Shown here piece after piece: positions 21,307 to 28,281 of a stretch of 28,281 nt of DNA. A program made the position numbers and the translations under genes. This DNA is from DATLZM01 sp035559315 (GTDB lineage Bacteria; Actinomycetota; UBA4738; HRBIN12): NCBI GenBank assembly GCA_035559315.1, contig DATMBJ010000094.1:1-28281 (forward strand), in the 5' to 3' direction. A model generated the notes under the pieces. That model searched no databases, had not been told where the DNA came from, and saw only the letters and a list, made by a program, of their open reading frames with translations. Numbering within the stretch: position 1 is the first letter of the stretch; each line of letters opens with the position of its first letter.

Positions 21307-22287
21307 TCAGGACGCCGCACCTCGCCTCCGGCCGACGTAGGCAGCGGATCCCAGCAAGATGATCGTCCCCTTCAAGAGCTGCTGGTACCACACGTCGACG
21401 CCGATGAAATTGAACACGTTGCCGATCAGGGACAGAAGCATCACTCCCCCGAACACCCCGATCAGTCGGCCCCTACCGCCAAGGAGGCTGGCACCACCGA
21501 TCACAACGGCAGCCAGCGACTCGAACTCCAGGCCGAACCCCGCGTTCGGGTCCCCGATGCCCGCCCGGGCCGCCGTAAGCACGCCCCCCAGAGCAGCGAG
21601 CACGCCCGCGACGACGAAGACCGAGACCTGCACGGCGCGCACCCTCACGCCGCTGCTCCGGGAGATCCTCACGTCGCCTCCGATCGCGTACACGTGGCGC
21701 CCCCAAACCGTGAAGTTGAGCAGGAGCCAGAAGACCGTCCAGATGAGCAACATGAGGATGACGACGCCATATATCGGGCCCAGCCTCCAGCCCCAGAACG
21801 CGCCCAGGAGCGGAGAGGTCTTCCCCTTCGGCACCGTCGTGATGAGCAGCGCGATGCCCTGGAGCACCGCCATGGACCCGAGCGTCGCGATGAAGGCGGG
21901 AACCCGGAACCACGTGACGATGACACCGTTCGTCATCCCCGCGACGAGCCCTAGGAGGAGCGCGATGGCGAGACCGAGGACAAGCCGCTCGTCGAACCCC
22001 CCCATCGTGATCGCGCCCGAGATCGCGGTGATCTTCACGATCATGCCGAGCGAGAGATCCACGCCTCCGGACACGACGACGAGGAACTGGCCCAAGCTCA
22101 CGAGCGACAGGACGACGGCCTGCCGGGCCACGTTGACGAGGTTGCTCGCCGTCCGGAAGTCCTCGGATACCAGGGCGCTCAGGAGGACCAAGGCGAGCAC
22201 GATCGTCCACACCATGCCACCCGAAGCCACCGATCCGCGGAGCCGGTCCACCACCGTTCCTGTGGGGCGCGCCGCTGCCTGGCTCAC
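21307..22287 (-). CDS. CUT2-type (ribose-like) ABC transporter permease, first of two
   Basis: Membrane permease of the RbsC/branched-chain superfamily, 326 residues with about ten spans. Characteristic stretches: SLGQFLVVVSGGVDLSLGMIV (about 64-84), GLVAGMTNGVIVTWFRVPAFIATLGSMAVLQGIAL, and GRGRLIGVFGGVMLLSLIGNVFNFIGVDVWYQQLLKGTIIL. The GTG at 22287 overlaps the ATPase stop in a GTGA junction. It differs clearly from the other permease of this operon (25145-26116), so the transporter is probably a permease heterodimer served by one double ATPase. Substrate class for this family is sugars, polyols or nucleosides, with exceptions. Confidence 0.92.
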   Translation of the reverse strand: MSQAAARPTGTVVDRLRGSVASGGMVWTIVLALVLLSALVSEDFRTASNLVNVARQAVVLSLVSLGQFLVVVSGGVDLSLGMIVKITAISGAITMGGFDERLVLGLAIALLLGLVAGMTNGVIVTWFRVPAFIATLGSMAVLQGIALLITTVPKGKTSPLLGAFWGWRLGPIYGVVILMLLIWTVFWLLLNFTVWGRHVYAIGGDVRISRSSGVRVRAVQVSVFVVAGVLAALGGVLTAARAGIGDPNAGFGLEFESLAAVVIGGASLLGGRGRLIGVFGGVMLLSLIGNVFNFIGVDVWYQQLLKGTIILLGSAAYVGRRRGAAS

Positions 22288-23888
22288 GGCTTCACATCCT
22301 CGGACGCGGTGGCGAGACGCATGACCGCCTCCTCCGTGGCGGACCTCCCCTCCAGCTCACCAGCGATCCTGCCCTCGCACACGACGACGATCCGATCGGC
22401 GAGACCGAGGATCTCGATGAGATCCGATGAGATGACGACGATCGCCAGGCCCTCGGTGGCAAGCTGCCGAAGGAGGCGGTAGATCTCTTGCTTCGTTCCC
22501 ACATCGATGCCACGCGTCGGCTCGTCCAGGATCAGGACCCGTGGGCTGGCCTCCAGCCACTTCGCCAGAACCACCTTCTGCTGGTTGCCCCCGGAGAGCT
22601 TCGCGATGACATCGTCACCCGTGGGGGAAGTACGGATCGAGAATCGGGTAACCGCGGCCTGGACGAGGGCTCGCTCCGTCCGTGGCCGGATGAGCCGGAG
22701 CGGACCCTGCAGTATCCGCCGCAACCCGAGGAGCGTCAAGTTCCAGCGGACGGTCTTCCTCGTCGCCAACCCCTCCCGCGTGCGGTCCTCCGGAACGTAG
22801 GCCAGGCCCGCCTTCAGCGCTTGGGCCGGCGACCTGAAGGGTCCCTCCACCCCGTCCACCCAGACGCGGGTCTCGTCAGAGACCGGGATCGCACCGAACA
22901 CGGCCTTGGCCAGCGTCGTGCGACCGCTCCCCATGAGTCCCGCGATCCCGAGGATCTCTCCCTCCCGTACCTCCAGATCGATGCCGCGGAGTTTGCCCTT
23001 GACCGAGAGACGGGAAACACGGAGCCGTACCCTCCCCAGGTTGTTCGCCGGAGGTGGGAAGACGTCGGACACCTCCCGTCCGACCATCATACGGATGAGC
23101 TCATCCCGCCGCACGTCGCCGACGGGCCCCGTCTCCACGAGCCGCCCATCCTTCAGGACCGTGAACCGGTCGCAGTGATCGAAGACCTCGTCCAATCGGT
23201 GACTGACGTAGATCACGGCCACGCCGTCGCTGGTGAGCTGGTGGATGATCCGGAACAGTCCCTCCAGTTCGTCGCCTGCGAGGACCGCTGAGGGTTCGTC
23301 CATCGCCACGACACGACTCTCGAGGGCCAGAGCCCTGGCGATCTCGACGAGCTGCGCCTGCGCGACGCTCAGCCGCTCCACGGGGACGTCCGGCCCGAAA
23401 TTCGCGCCGAGCCGCCGGAGCAACACCTCCGCCCGAGCGAACATCTCACCGCGCTTGAGGACGGGACCGAGCCGAGGCTCTCGCCCCAAGAAGATGTTCT
23501 CGGCTACGGTCATCGCCTCGATGAGGGCGGATTCTTGCGGAACGATCGAGATCCCGAGCACCTGAGCCGCCCGAGGTGAGTAGTGAGCGAAGCTCACGGA
23601 CTGCCCATCGATCTCCATCCGGCTCGGTGGATCGGGTCGGATCACACCCGCGATGATGTTCAGGAGGGTGGACTTGCCGGCACCGTTCTCTCCCACCAGG
23701 GCGTGAACCTCTCCTCCTCGGAACGCCACGGACACGCCATCCAGAGCGAGCGTCGGGCCGAACCGTTTCGTTATCCCGTGGAGCGCCAGGAGGGGGCGCT
23801 CCTCCCCGTCCGGGGCGGGACGCGCTGGACCGGGCAGCGTCCTTCCCCCTTCGGCCGCCCGCATCGGTGGCCGCCCGTCGCCCCTCAT
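22284..23888 (-). CDS. CUT2-type ABC transporter double ATPase (RbsA-like)
   Basis: A 534-residue protein with two fused ATP-binding domains, the RbsA/MglA architecture. The N-terminal domain has Walker A GENGAGKST (66-74), the signature-like LSVAQAQLVEIARAL (173-187) and Walker B VVAMDEP (193-199). The C-terminal domain has the degenerate P-loop GLMGSGRTT (318-325, lysine replaced by arginine, normal for this family), a full signature LSGGNQQK (431-438) and LILDEPTRGIDVG. About 30 extra N-terminal residues precede the first domain; an in-frame ATG at 23864 would trim eight of them and no strong ribosome binding site decides. It sits between the binding protein and the first permease in the operon. 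Confidence 0.93.
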   Translation of the reverse strand: MRGDGRPPMRAAEGGRTLPGPARPAPDGEERPLLALHGITKRFGPTLALDGVSVAFRGGEVHALVGENGAGKSTLLNIIAGVIRPDPPSRMEIDGQSVSFAHYSPRAAQVLGISIVPQESALIEAMTVAENIFLGREPRLGPVLKRGEMFARAEVLLRRLGANFGPDVPVERLSVAQAQLVEIARALALESRVVAMDEPSAVLAGDELEGLFRIIHQLTSDGVAVIYVSHRLDEVFDHCDRFTVLKDGRLVETGPVGDVRRDELIRMMVGREVSDVFPPPANNLGRVRLRVSRLSVKGKLRGIDLEVREGEILGIAGLMGSGRTTLAKAVFGAIPVSDETRVWVDGVEGPFRSPAQALKAGLAYVPEDRTREGLATRKTVRWNLTLLGLRRILQGPLRLIRPRTERALVQAAVTRFSIRTSPTGDDVIAKLSGGNQQKVVLAKWLEASPRVLILDEPTRGIDVGTKQEIYRLLRQLATEGLAIVVISSDLIEILGLADRIVVVCEGRIAGELEGRSATEEAVMRLATASEDVKP

Positions 23889-23908
23889 CGCCTAGGTCTG
23901 ACCTCTCG

Positions 23909-25075
23909 TCATGCTCCGAAGCCCGCGTCGAGGTAGACCTCGTCGGGGACGACCGCTGGGCCGATCCAGTCGTCGTTGAATTCCGGGCGATAGAACTCTT
24001 CGGCTCGATCGTCCCCGAACGGCTGGGTCCCCTCCATCACGTCGGCCACCTCGATGAACCGCGGAACCGACTCTCCCTTCAACACCTTGAACAGGGTCTC
24101 GACGCACAGCTTCGACGCGCTCGGCGGGAAGGGCGCGGCGAAGAAGCGGACATCGTTCTCGATAGCGAGGCGGAGGAAACCATTGATCGGGTTGGTCCCG
24201 GCGATGAACGGCAGAGGCCGACCTGCCTCCTTGAAGGCGTTGATCACCGACACTCCCATCTCAAGTCCGCCGACCCACACCCCGTCGATCTCTGGGTTCG
24301 CGGCGAGGATGGCACGCATCTTGTCGAGCGCGTCAGCCACGGACCACTGACCATAGTCCTCGGCCACGACCTCGATGTCCGGGTACTGCTCGAGAGCCGC
24401 CAGGGCACCACTGCGCCAGAACTCGGCGGCGTCGACGCCGGCGATGCCGTGGAGCAGGACGACCTTGCCCTGACCGCCGAGCCCTTCCGCCAGGGCCTTC
24501 GCCGTGTCGTAGCCCATCATCGGGATGCTCCGGCTGACGTCGACGGTGGGCGCATCGCCCTCGACGGTCGCCATGCACGTGATCACCGGGATGCCAGCAT
24601 CGACCGCCCGCTGGACCGGTTCAGCCAGGCCCGCTCGGGAGAGCGCAGTCAACAAGATCGCGTCCACGCCCTTGGCGATGGCGTCATCGATCCCGTTGGC
24701 CTGGGACTCGGTGGTGAAGTCCCACGGGACGTACAGCTGCTCCTCGACCAGGCCAGACCGCTCAAGCTCGTAGTTCATGACGACGTCGAAGATCGTGCCC
24801 CAGCCGTTCGTGGGCCCCTGCACGATCGTCGCGATCGTGTACGGGGGGTCCTTCTTGAACCGCGAAGCGTCGACCGTTTGGGTCGCCCATCGCGCGTGCT
24901 GGACGGAGAAGTCGTCGGTGAGCTGGACCTGGCCTCCCGCCGTAGGTTCCGTCGTCCGTTCGCCGCCGTTCGGTTGGCCTTCCGGTGCACACGCGGCTGC
25001 CACCAGGGCCGAAACCATGACAGCAGCGACCTTCCATCGCCACGTGGATCCACCCCGACCGGCTGTCCTGTTCAT
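23909..25075 (-). CDS. sugar-type ABC transporter substrate-binding lipoprotein (RbsB-like)
   Basis: Extracytoplasmic receptor of the CUT2 importer, 388 residues. The N-terminus has basic residues, a hydrophobic core and a lipobox ending at C29 (LVAAAC). The mature protein is a Peripla_BP_4 fold: YTIATIVQGPTNGWGTIFDVVMNYELERSG, KGVDAILLTALSRAGLAEPVQRAVDAGIPVIT, and MGYDTAKALAEGLGGQGKVVLLHG are the classical ribose-binding-protein elements, with WNEI-like positions replaced by family-specific residues. Hence the ligand is not predictable. GGAGGT eight bases before the ATG at 25075 gives the strongest ribosome binding site of the operon, in keeping with a binding protein made in excess. A 69-base gap separates it from the upstream permease. 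Confidence 0.92.
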   Translation of the reverse strand: MNRTAGRGGSTWRWKVAAVMVSALVAAACAPEGQPNGGERTTEPTAGGQVQLTDDFSVQHARWATQTVDASRFKKDPPYTIATIVQGPTNGWGTIFDVVMNYELERSGLVEEQLYVPWDFTTESQANGIDDAIAKGVDAILLTALSRAGLAEPVQRAVDAGIPVITCMATVEGDAPTVDVSRSIPMMGYDTAKALAEGLGGQGKVVLLHGIAGVDAAEFWRSGALAALEQYPDIEVVAEDYGQWSVADALDKMRAILAANPEIDGVWVGGLEMGVSVINAFKEAGRPLPFIAGTNPINGFLRLAIENDVRFFAAPFPPSASKLCVETLFKVLKGESVPRFIEVADVMEGTQPFGDDRAEEFYRPEFNDDWIGPAVVPDEVYLDAGFGA

Positions 25076-25144
25076 CTGTCCGAGACCTCCTTCACCTCTT
25101 CCGATGGGTCCGTGCAGCAGGTGCCATCCTCGCTCGTACCCGCC

Positions 25145-26116
25145 TCACCGGCCCGGATCCCTACGCGTCAGCATCTGAAGCGCGACGGCCCCGATCAGCA
25201 CCACTCCCTTCACGACGAACTGCCACTCGACGCTCAACCCGGCCACGACGATCAGGTTCAGCAGGGCCACGATGAGCAGTGCCCCTGCAGCCGCGCGTAC
25301 GAACGAGCCCTCGCCTCCGGAGAACGTCGTGCCTCCCAGGAGCGCGGCGGCCACGGAGTCGAGGTCCATACCGCGTCCGATGAAGCGGTCGATGTACCCG
25401 ACGAATCCGGCGAAGAACACCCCCGCGACGACCGCCAGCGATGAGCAAGCGACGTAGGCCAGCACCTTCAGCCGCCCCACCTGGATCCCGGACAGTCGCG
25501 CCATCCGCTCGTTCGCGCCGGTCATCACGAGTTGGCGTCCCCGCGGTCGACGGTTGACGAACACGGTCAGCGCGACCACGGTGATGACGAGGCACAGGGT
25601 CGCCCATGGGAGGCCCAGGAGCGTGCCTCGGCCAGCGCTCCGGAGGACGGCAGGAACGGTGCCGCTGACGGTCCCACCCGTGTACGCGAGACGCGCTCCT
25701 TCCAACACGACGAACATCCCGAAGGTTGCAACGAACGGAGGGGTTCGCCGCACCGTGATGAGCAGCCCGTTCGTCAGACCCACGCCTAGGCCAACGACGA
25801 GCATCATGAGGAACCCGACCGCGAGGCCCGAGCCACCCGGAGCGGTGGTCTCCGCGATGATCATCGCCGTTACGCCGATGAGAGCGCCGACCGAGAGGTC
25901 GATCCCTGCTGTCAGCAGGACCAGGACCTGACCCATGGTGACGATCCCCAGGATCGATGCCCGCCGGAGGATCTCCTGGAGGTTGTTCAGCTGGAAGAAT
26001 CGGGGTTCGAACAGGAGCGCGAGCATCGCGAGCAACGCGATGGCGCCCCAGATCCCCAGCCCCGATACGGCGAGGGAAGGGAGCCGAGCGCTCCGGCCCC
26101 TGATCGCGCGGCTCAT
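25145..26116 (-). CDS. CUT2-type (ribose-like) ABC transporter permease, second of two
   Basis: A 323-residue, roughly ten-span permease of the RbsC group. Landmarks: GIVTMGQVLVLLTAGIDLSVGALIGVTAMI (about 57-86), GLGVGLTNGLLITVRRTPPFVATFGMFVVLEGARL, and LDSVAAALLGGTTFSGGEGSFVRAAAGALLIVALLNLIV. The ATG at 26116 overlaps the stop of the Ntn-hydrolase gene (ATGA). It lies upstream of the binding protein, away from the other permease, which is an unusual split order; both would be needed if the channel is a heterodimer as in LsrC/LsrD. Confidence 0.92.
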   Translation of the reverse strand: MSRAIRGRSARLPSLAVSGLGIWGAIALLAMLALLFEPRFFQLNNLQEILRRASILGIVTMGQVLVLLTAGIDLSVGALIGVTAMIIAETTAPGGSGLAVGFLMMLVVGLGVGLTNGLLITVRRTPPFVATFGMFVVLEGARLAYTGGTVSGTVPAVLRSAGRGTLLGLPWATLCLVITVVALTVFVNRRPRGRQLVMTGANERMARLSGIQVGRLKVLAYVACSSLAVVAGVFFAGFVGYIDRFIGRGMDLDSVAAALLGGTTFSGGEGSFVRAAAGALLIVALLNLIVVAGLSVEWQFVVKGVVLIGAVALQMLTRRDPGR

Positions 26117-27021
26117 CCCTCCTCCCTTGGGTGAACCGAGGGGTCCACGGGACGCAGCCCTTCGGGATCATGCTCGACGACCGGGTAGCTGGTCGCGTTG
26201 TGCGCGACGCCCACGCGACCGGTCGTCGCCTCGAAGACCACGATGCCCCCCACGGCCCGTCGGTCGTTCAGCAGCCCCACGGCCCATCTCGCTGCCTCGC
26301 CGGGATCGGAACCCTGACGACAGCGCTCCACCGCGCGGAACGCCAGGGTCAGCTCGATGGCAGCCTCACCGAGCCCCGAGCAGAGCGCCGCCCACCGCCG
26401 GTCGGCGTAGATGCCGGCGCCGAACACGGCTGCATCACCGACGCGGCCGGCGGGCTTCAACTGCACCCCACCCGTGCTCGACGCAGCCGCGAGATGCCCA
26501 GCCCGATCAAGCGCGATCGCGCCCACCGTGTCGCCGATCTCTGCCAGGCGACCGGTGAACGGACTGACCGAGATCTCGCCGCGTTTCGCTCGACGCCATG
26601 ACATCAATTGCTCGGACGTGCGTAACTCCTCGACGCCCAGACCGAGCTCATCGGCGAAACGTCGTGCGCCTGCGCCTGCGAGCAGCACCGGGCCTGGGGC
26701 TCGACGCAGGAGCTCCGCCGCCACCGATACCGGGTGCATGACCCCGGTGAGAGCCGCGACACCTGCGAATCGACCCATGGCGCCATCCACGATGGCCGCA
26801 TCGGTCTCGACCTCTCCGAGTTCATTGAGGACCGAGCCGAACCCTGCATTGAAGACGGGGTTCTCCTCGAGCACACGGACCGCCGCCTCCACGGCGGCCA
26901 CGGCTTCTCCACCCCGCTCGAGCGCGGCATACCCCACCGCCGCGGCCCGCTCGAGTCCCCGAAGAGCATCGGGCGTGCCAGCGGAGTCGACACCCCCATG
27001 GATGACGATGCGTGGGCGCAC
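26113..27021 (-). CDS. isoaspartyl peptidase/L-asparaginase-type Ntn-hydrolase (T2 family)
   Basis: Self-cleaving amide hydrolase of 302 residues; T2 members split isoaspartyl peptides, asparagine or glycosylasparagine. Motifs: RIVIHGG at the N-terminus, LEENPVFNAGFGSVLNELGEVETDAAIVDG (about 51-80), and the cleavage/nucleophile site IGDTVGAIALDRAGHLAAASSTGG, where Thr of the GDTVG motif is the expected new N-terminus. GDAAVFGAGIYAD follows, the substrate-pocket segment. No signal peptide is seen, so it acts in the cytoplasm. The GTG at 27021 is one base after the regulator stop; the gene leads into the permease by ATGA overlap. Its presence in an importer operon implies that the imported compound contains a beta-aspartyl-type or similar amide bond. 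Confidence 0.9.
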   Translation of the reverse strand: MRPRIVIHGGVDSAGTPDALRGLERAAAVGYAALERGGEAVAAVEAAVRVLEENPVFNAGFGSVLNELGEVETDAAIVDGAMGRFAGVAALTGVMHPVSVAAELLRRAPGPVLLAGAGARRFADELGLGVEELRTSEQLMSWRRAKRGEISVSPFTGRLAEIGDTVGAIALDRAGHLAAASSTGGVQLKPAGRVGDAAVFGAGIYADRRWAALCSGLGEAAIELTLAFRAVERCRQGSDPGEAARWAVGLLNDRRAVGGIVVFEATTGRVGVAHNATSYPVVEHDPEGLRPVDPSVHPREEG

Positions 27022-27022
27022 C

Positions 27023-27733
27023 TCAACCGTCCCCCGTCAGCGGCAGGAAGACGTTCGCGAGGATCTCCCGGGCCGAGTGGAGGTGAGCCAGGACCGCCTC
27101 TTCCGCCCTGGCCGGATCTCGGTCGGCGATCGCCTCGATGATGTCATGGTGCTCGTACATGAACCGTCGGTCCGATCCGAGTTCCCGGTAGGCCCGATGC
27201 CACAGCCTGGCCGAGAGTGGGAGGATCCGCGTGAGCGCGTCCTCCAGGTGCCGGTTGCGGCCGGCGCGCGCCAAGGCGAGGTGCAAGGCGAGATCCCTCG
27301 CCACGAACCCGGCAGCCGTCTCCTCCTCGCGGCTCGCCTGCGACAGGTTCCGGAGGCTCGTGATCTGCTCGGACGTCGCGCGCTGGGCCGCGAACCGGAC
27401 GACCGCGGTCTCGATGGCCATGCGCGCGTCGTAGACCGCGGACACGTCCAAGACGTCGAGCGGGGCGACCAACAGGCCCTTGCGGGCGAGAGGCGTGATG
27501 AGCCCCAGATCCGCCAGCCGTGCCACCGCCATCCTCAGCGCGGGACGGCTGGATGCCGTCCTCTCGATCAGCTCCCTCTCCGAGACGATCTCCCCGGGCT
27601 CGTATTCGAGCGTGACGATCGAGTGGAGGAGCTGTCGGAAGGTTCGCTCACCTATGCCCTGCTCCGCGCTCACGACCCTCCCGGCCGATGAGAGCTGACT
27701 CCTCACGAGGTCAAGCGTGACCGACCCGTTCAT
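27023..27733 (-). CDS. GntR family transcriptional regulator, FadR subfamily (FCD domain)
   Basis: Likely local regulator of the catabolic operon, 236 residues. The N-terminal winged helix (about 30-95) reads FRQLLHSIVTLEYEPGEIVSERELIERTASSRPALRMAVARLADLGLITPLARKGLLVAPL, typical of GntR. The C-terminal FCD domain keeps the metal-binding pattern: D and H in ARDLALHLALARAGRNRHLEDAL, H in MYEHHDIIEAIADRDPARAEEAVLAHLHSAREIL. Such domains sense small organic acids or sugar acids. It is the first gene of the operon, so it would control its own expression. ATG 27733 follows a good promoter within ten bases; its GGAG is only four bases from the ATG. Confidence 0.92.
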   Translation of the reverse strand: MNGSVTLDLVRSQLSSAGRVVSAEQGIGERTFRQLLHSIVTLEYEPGEIVSERELIERTASSRPALRMAVARLADLGLITPLARKGLLVAPLDVLDVSAVYDARMAIETAVVRFAAQRATSEQITSLRNLSQASREEETAAGFVARDLALHLALARAGRNRHLEDALTRILPLSARLWHRAYRELGSDRRFMYEHHDIIEAIADRDPARAEEAVLAHLHSAREILANVFLPLTGDG

Positions 27734-27743
27734 CGAGCTCCGA

Positions 27744-27773
27744 ATGCTAGTGGGGTGCTCAGTGAACGGTCAA
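27744..27773 (-). promoter_or_regulatory. promoter of the GntR-led catabolic operon
   Basis: On the minus strand TTGACC (27773-27768) and TAGCAT (27749-27744) are separated by 18 bases, a near-consensus sigma-70-type promoter. The ATG of the regulator lies only ten bases past the -10 element, so the leader would be about three or four bases. Confidence 0.65.
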
Positions 27774-27781
27774 GTGGGTAC

Positions 27782-27826
27782 CGAATGTCTCGAGGAGGAC
27801 GATATCGAACGTCCCGGGGAGGACGA
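27782..27826. repeat. imperfect 24-bp-period direct repeat upstream of the GntR promoter
   Basis: Two 21-base copies, 27782-27802 and 27806-27826, agree at 18 of 21 positions (CGAAyGTCyCGrGGAGGACGA). They begin nine bases upstream of the -35 element of the GntR promoter. They could be binding sites for an activator or the regulator, or a remnant of coding repeats; the eight-residue frame they give on the minus strand (RPPRDVRY-like) has no start or context. Confidence 0.65.
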
Positions 27827-27895
27827 AGAGTCCGCCAAGGAAGAGCGCCGCGGGTACAGCGATCCCAGAGTTCTCCCGTCTCGGCGTTCGCGCGG

Positions 27896-27901
27896 TAGCC
27901 T
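27896..27901 (+). promoter_or_regulatory. putative -10 element for leaderless membrane-protein transcript
   Basis: TAGCCT, six bases, then ATG at 27908, as at three other plus-strand starts of the window. No clear -35 hexamer. Confidence 0.55.
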
Positions 27902-27907
27902 GCGCGC

Positions 27908-28281
27908 ATGAGGAACCGGGCGGGAGCCGAGCCCCTCGCGGTCGCCGGCCTGGCGGCGGGCGGCGTGGTCGCGGGACACGCGCTGGGGTACGCGCTGGCC
28001 CAGCCCGACCCGGCGCTCCGCGCCGCCCACCTCGCGGCCACCGGGCACGCTTCCTTCGGCCTCCTCGCCTGCGTGGCCACGGCGGCCGCGCTCCTCGCGG
28101 TGGGCAGGGTCGCGTGGCGTGCGGCCGCCGGGCGTGGCGACCGCTCCCCGGCCTTCGGCCACCTCGCGGGCGTCCAGGTCCTCGCCTTCGCCCTCGTGGA
28201 GGTCGCCGAGCGTGGGTTCTCCGCGGCGGCGGCCGCGCGGGACCCGGCGGTCCTGATCGGCCTCCTGCTCCAGGTGCTCGT
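27908..28281 (+). CDS. integral membrane protein of unknown family (partial, C-terminus outside window)
   Basis: The open frame from ATG 27908 runs to the right edge, giving 124 residues so far. It shows three to four hydrophobic segments (about residues 9-30, 45-68, 85-100 and 110-124), with polar landmarks GHALGYALAQPDP and AATGHASFG in the first loop and histidines that might face the membrane surface. Small multi-span proteins of this style occur in Actinobacteria near metal-handling genes, but that association is from memory and not tested here. The start is set by the TAGCCT-N6-ATG promoter pattern. The very high GC is like the left part of the window, unlike the operon just before it. 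Confidence 0.65.
   Translation, partial: MRNRAGAEPLAVAGLAAGGVVAGHALGYALAQPDPALRAAHLAATGHASFGLLACVATAAALLAVGRVAWRAAAGRGDRSPAFGHLAGVQVLAFALVEVAERGFSAAAAARDPAVLIGLLLQVL

Noticed and set aside
23867..25444. Plus-strand 525-codon frame opposite the binding-protein gene
   Set aside because: Antisense shadow; the minus strand has a lipoprotein signal, ribosome binding site and periplasmic-binding fold.

Overview
The window is very GC-rich chromosomal DNA, most likely from an actinobacterium (Actinomycetota), possibly a deep-branching lineage. The evidence is a trio of genes typical of Actinobacteria (MSMEG_4193-type histidine phosphatase, DUF3090, SCO1664-type kinase-like protein), a PHO box of the actinobacterial kind made of 11-bp direct repeats, many GTG starts, and apparent leaderless promoters. 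No rRNA, tRNA, CRISPR array, transposase or integrase was recognised.

Region 1 (1-6394) is a phosphate-starvation module. The minus-strand operon pstS-pstC-pstA-pstB-phoU-response regulator is tightly packed (overlapping start/stop codons from pstC on), and the last gene runs off the left edge. The partner sensor kinase is transcribed divergently on the plus strand. A perfect tandem PHO box (5127-5148) lies between the two units.

Region 2 (6418-14725) is a minus-strand molybdenum-enzyme operon: Tat-exported molybdopterin oxidoreductase, four-cluster ferredoxin subunit, NrfD-type membrane anchor, a 74-residue membrane protein, a TorD-type chaperone, a 509-residue multi-cluster iron-sulfur protein that combines HdrA-like, MvhD-like and ferredoxin parts, and a CMD-fold protein. 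A SufR-like HTH regulator with C-terminal cysteines is divergent from it. The substrate cannot be read from the sequence. Two oddities stand out: the catalytic subunit lacks one cysteine of its N-terminal cluster motif, and the 509-residue protein has an unusual domain mix for such an operon.

Region 3 (14788-17295, plus strand) holds the actinobacterial trio followed by an O6-alkylguanine-DNA alkyltransferase, apparently one operon from a leaderless promoter.

Region 4 (17306-27733, minus strand) has visibly lower GC and reads as one eleven-gene catabolic operon: GntR/FCD regulator, isoaspartyl peptidase/asparaginase-type Ntn-hydrolase, a ribose-type (CUT2) ABC importer with two different permeases, a lipoprotein binding protein and a double ATPase, an FMN-binding PPOX-fold protein, a short-chain dehydrogenase, an M20 amidase/peptidase and two tandem amidohydrolases. 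The last amidohydrolase has lost every metal ligand that its neighbour keeps. The set suggests uptake and stepwise breakdown of a small polar compound with amide bonds, but the substrate is unknown. At the right edge (27908-28281) a membrane protein gene begins on the plus strand, again behind a leaderless-type promoter.
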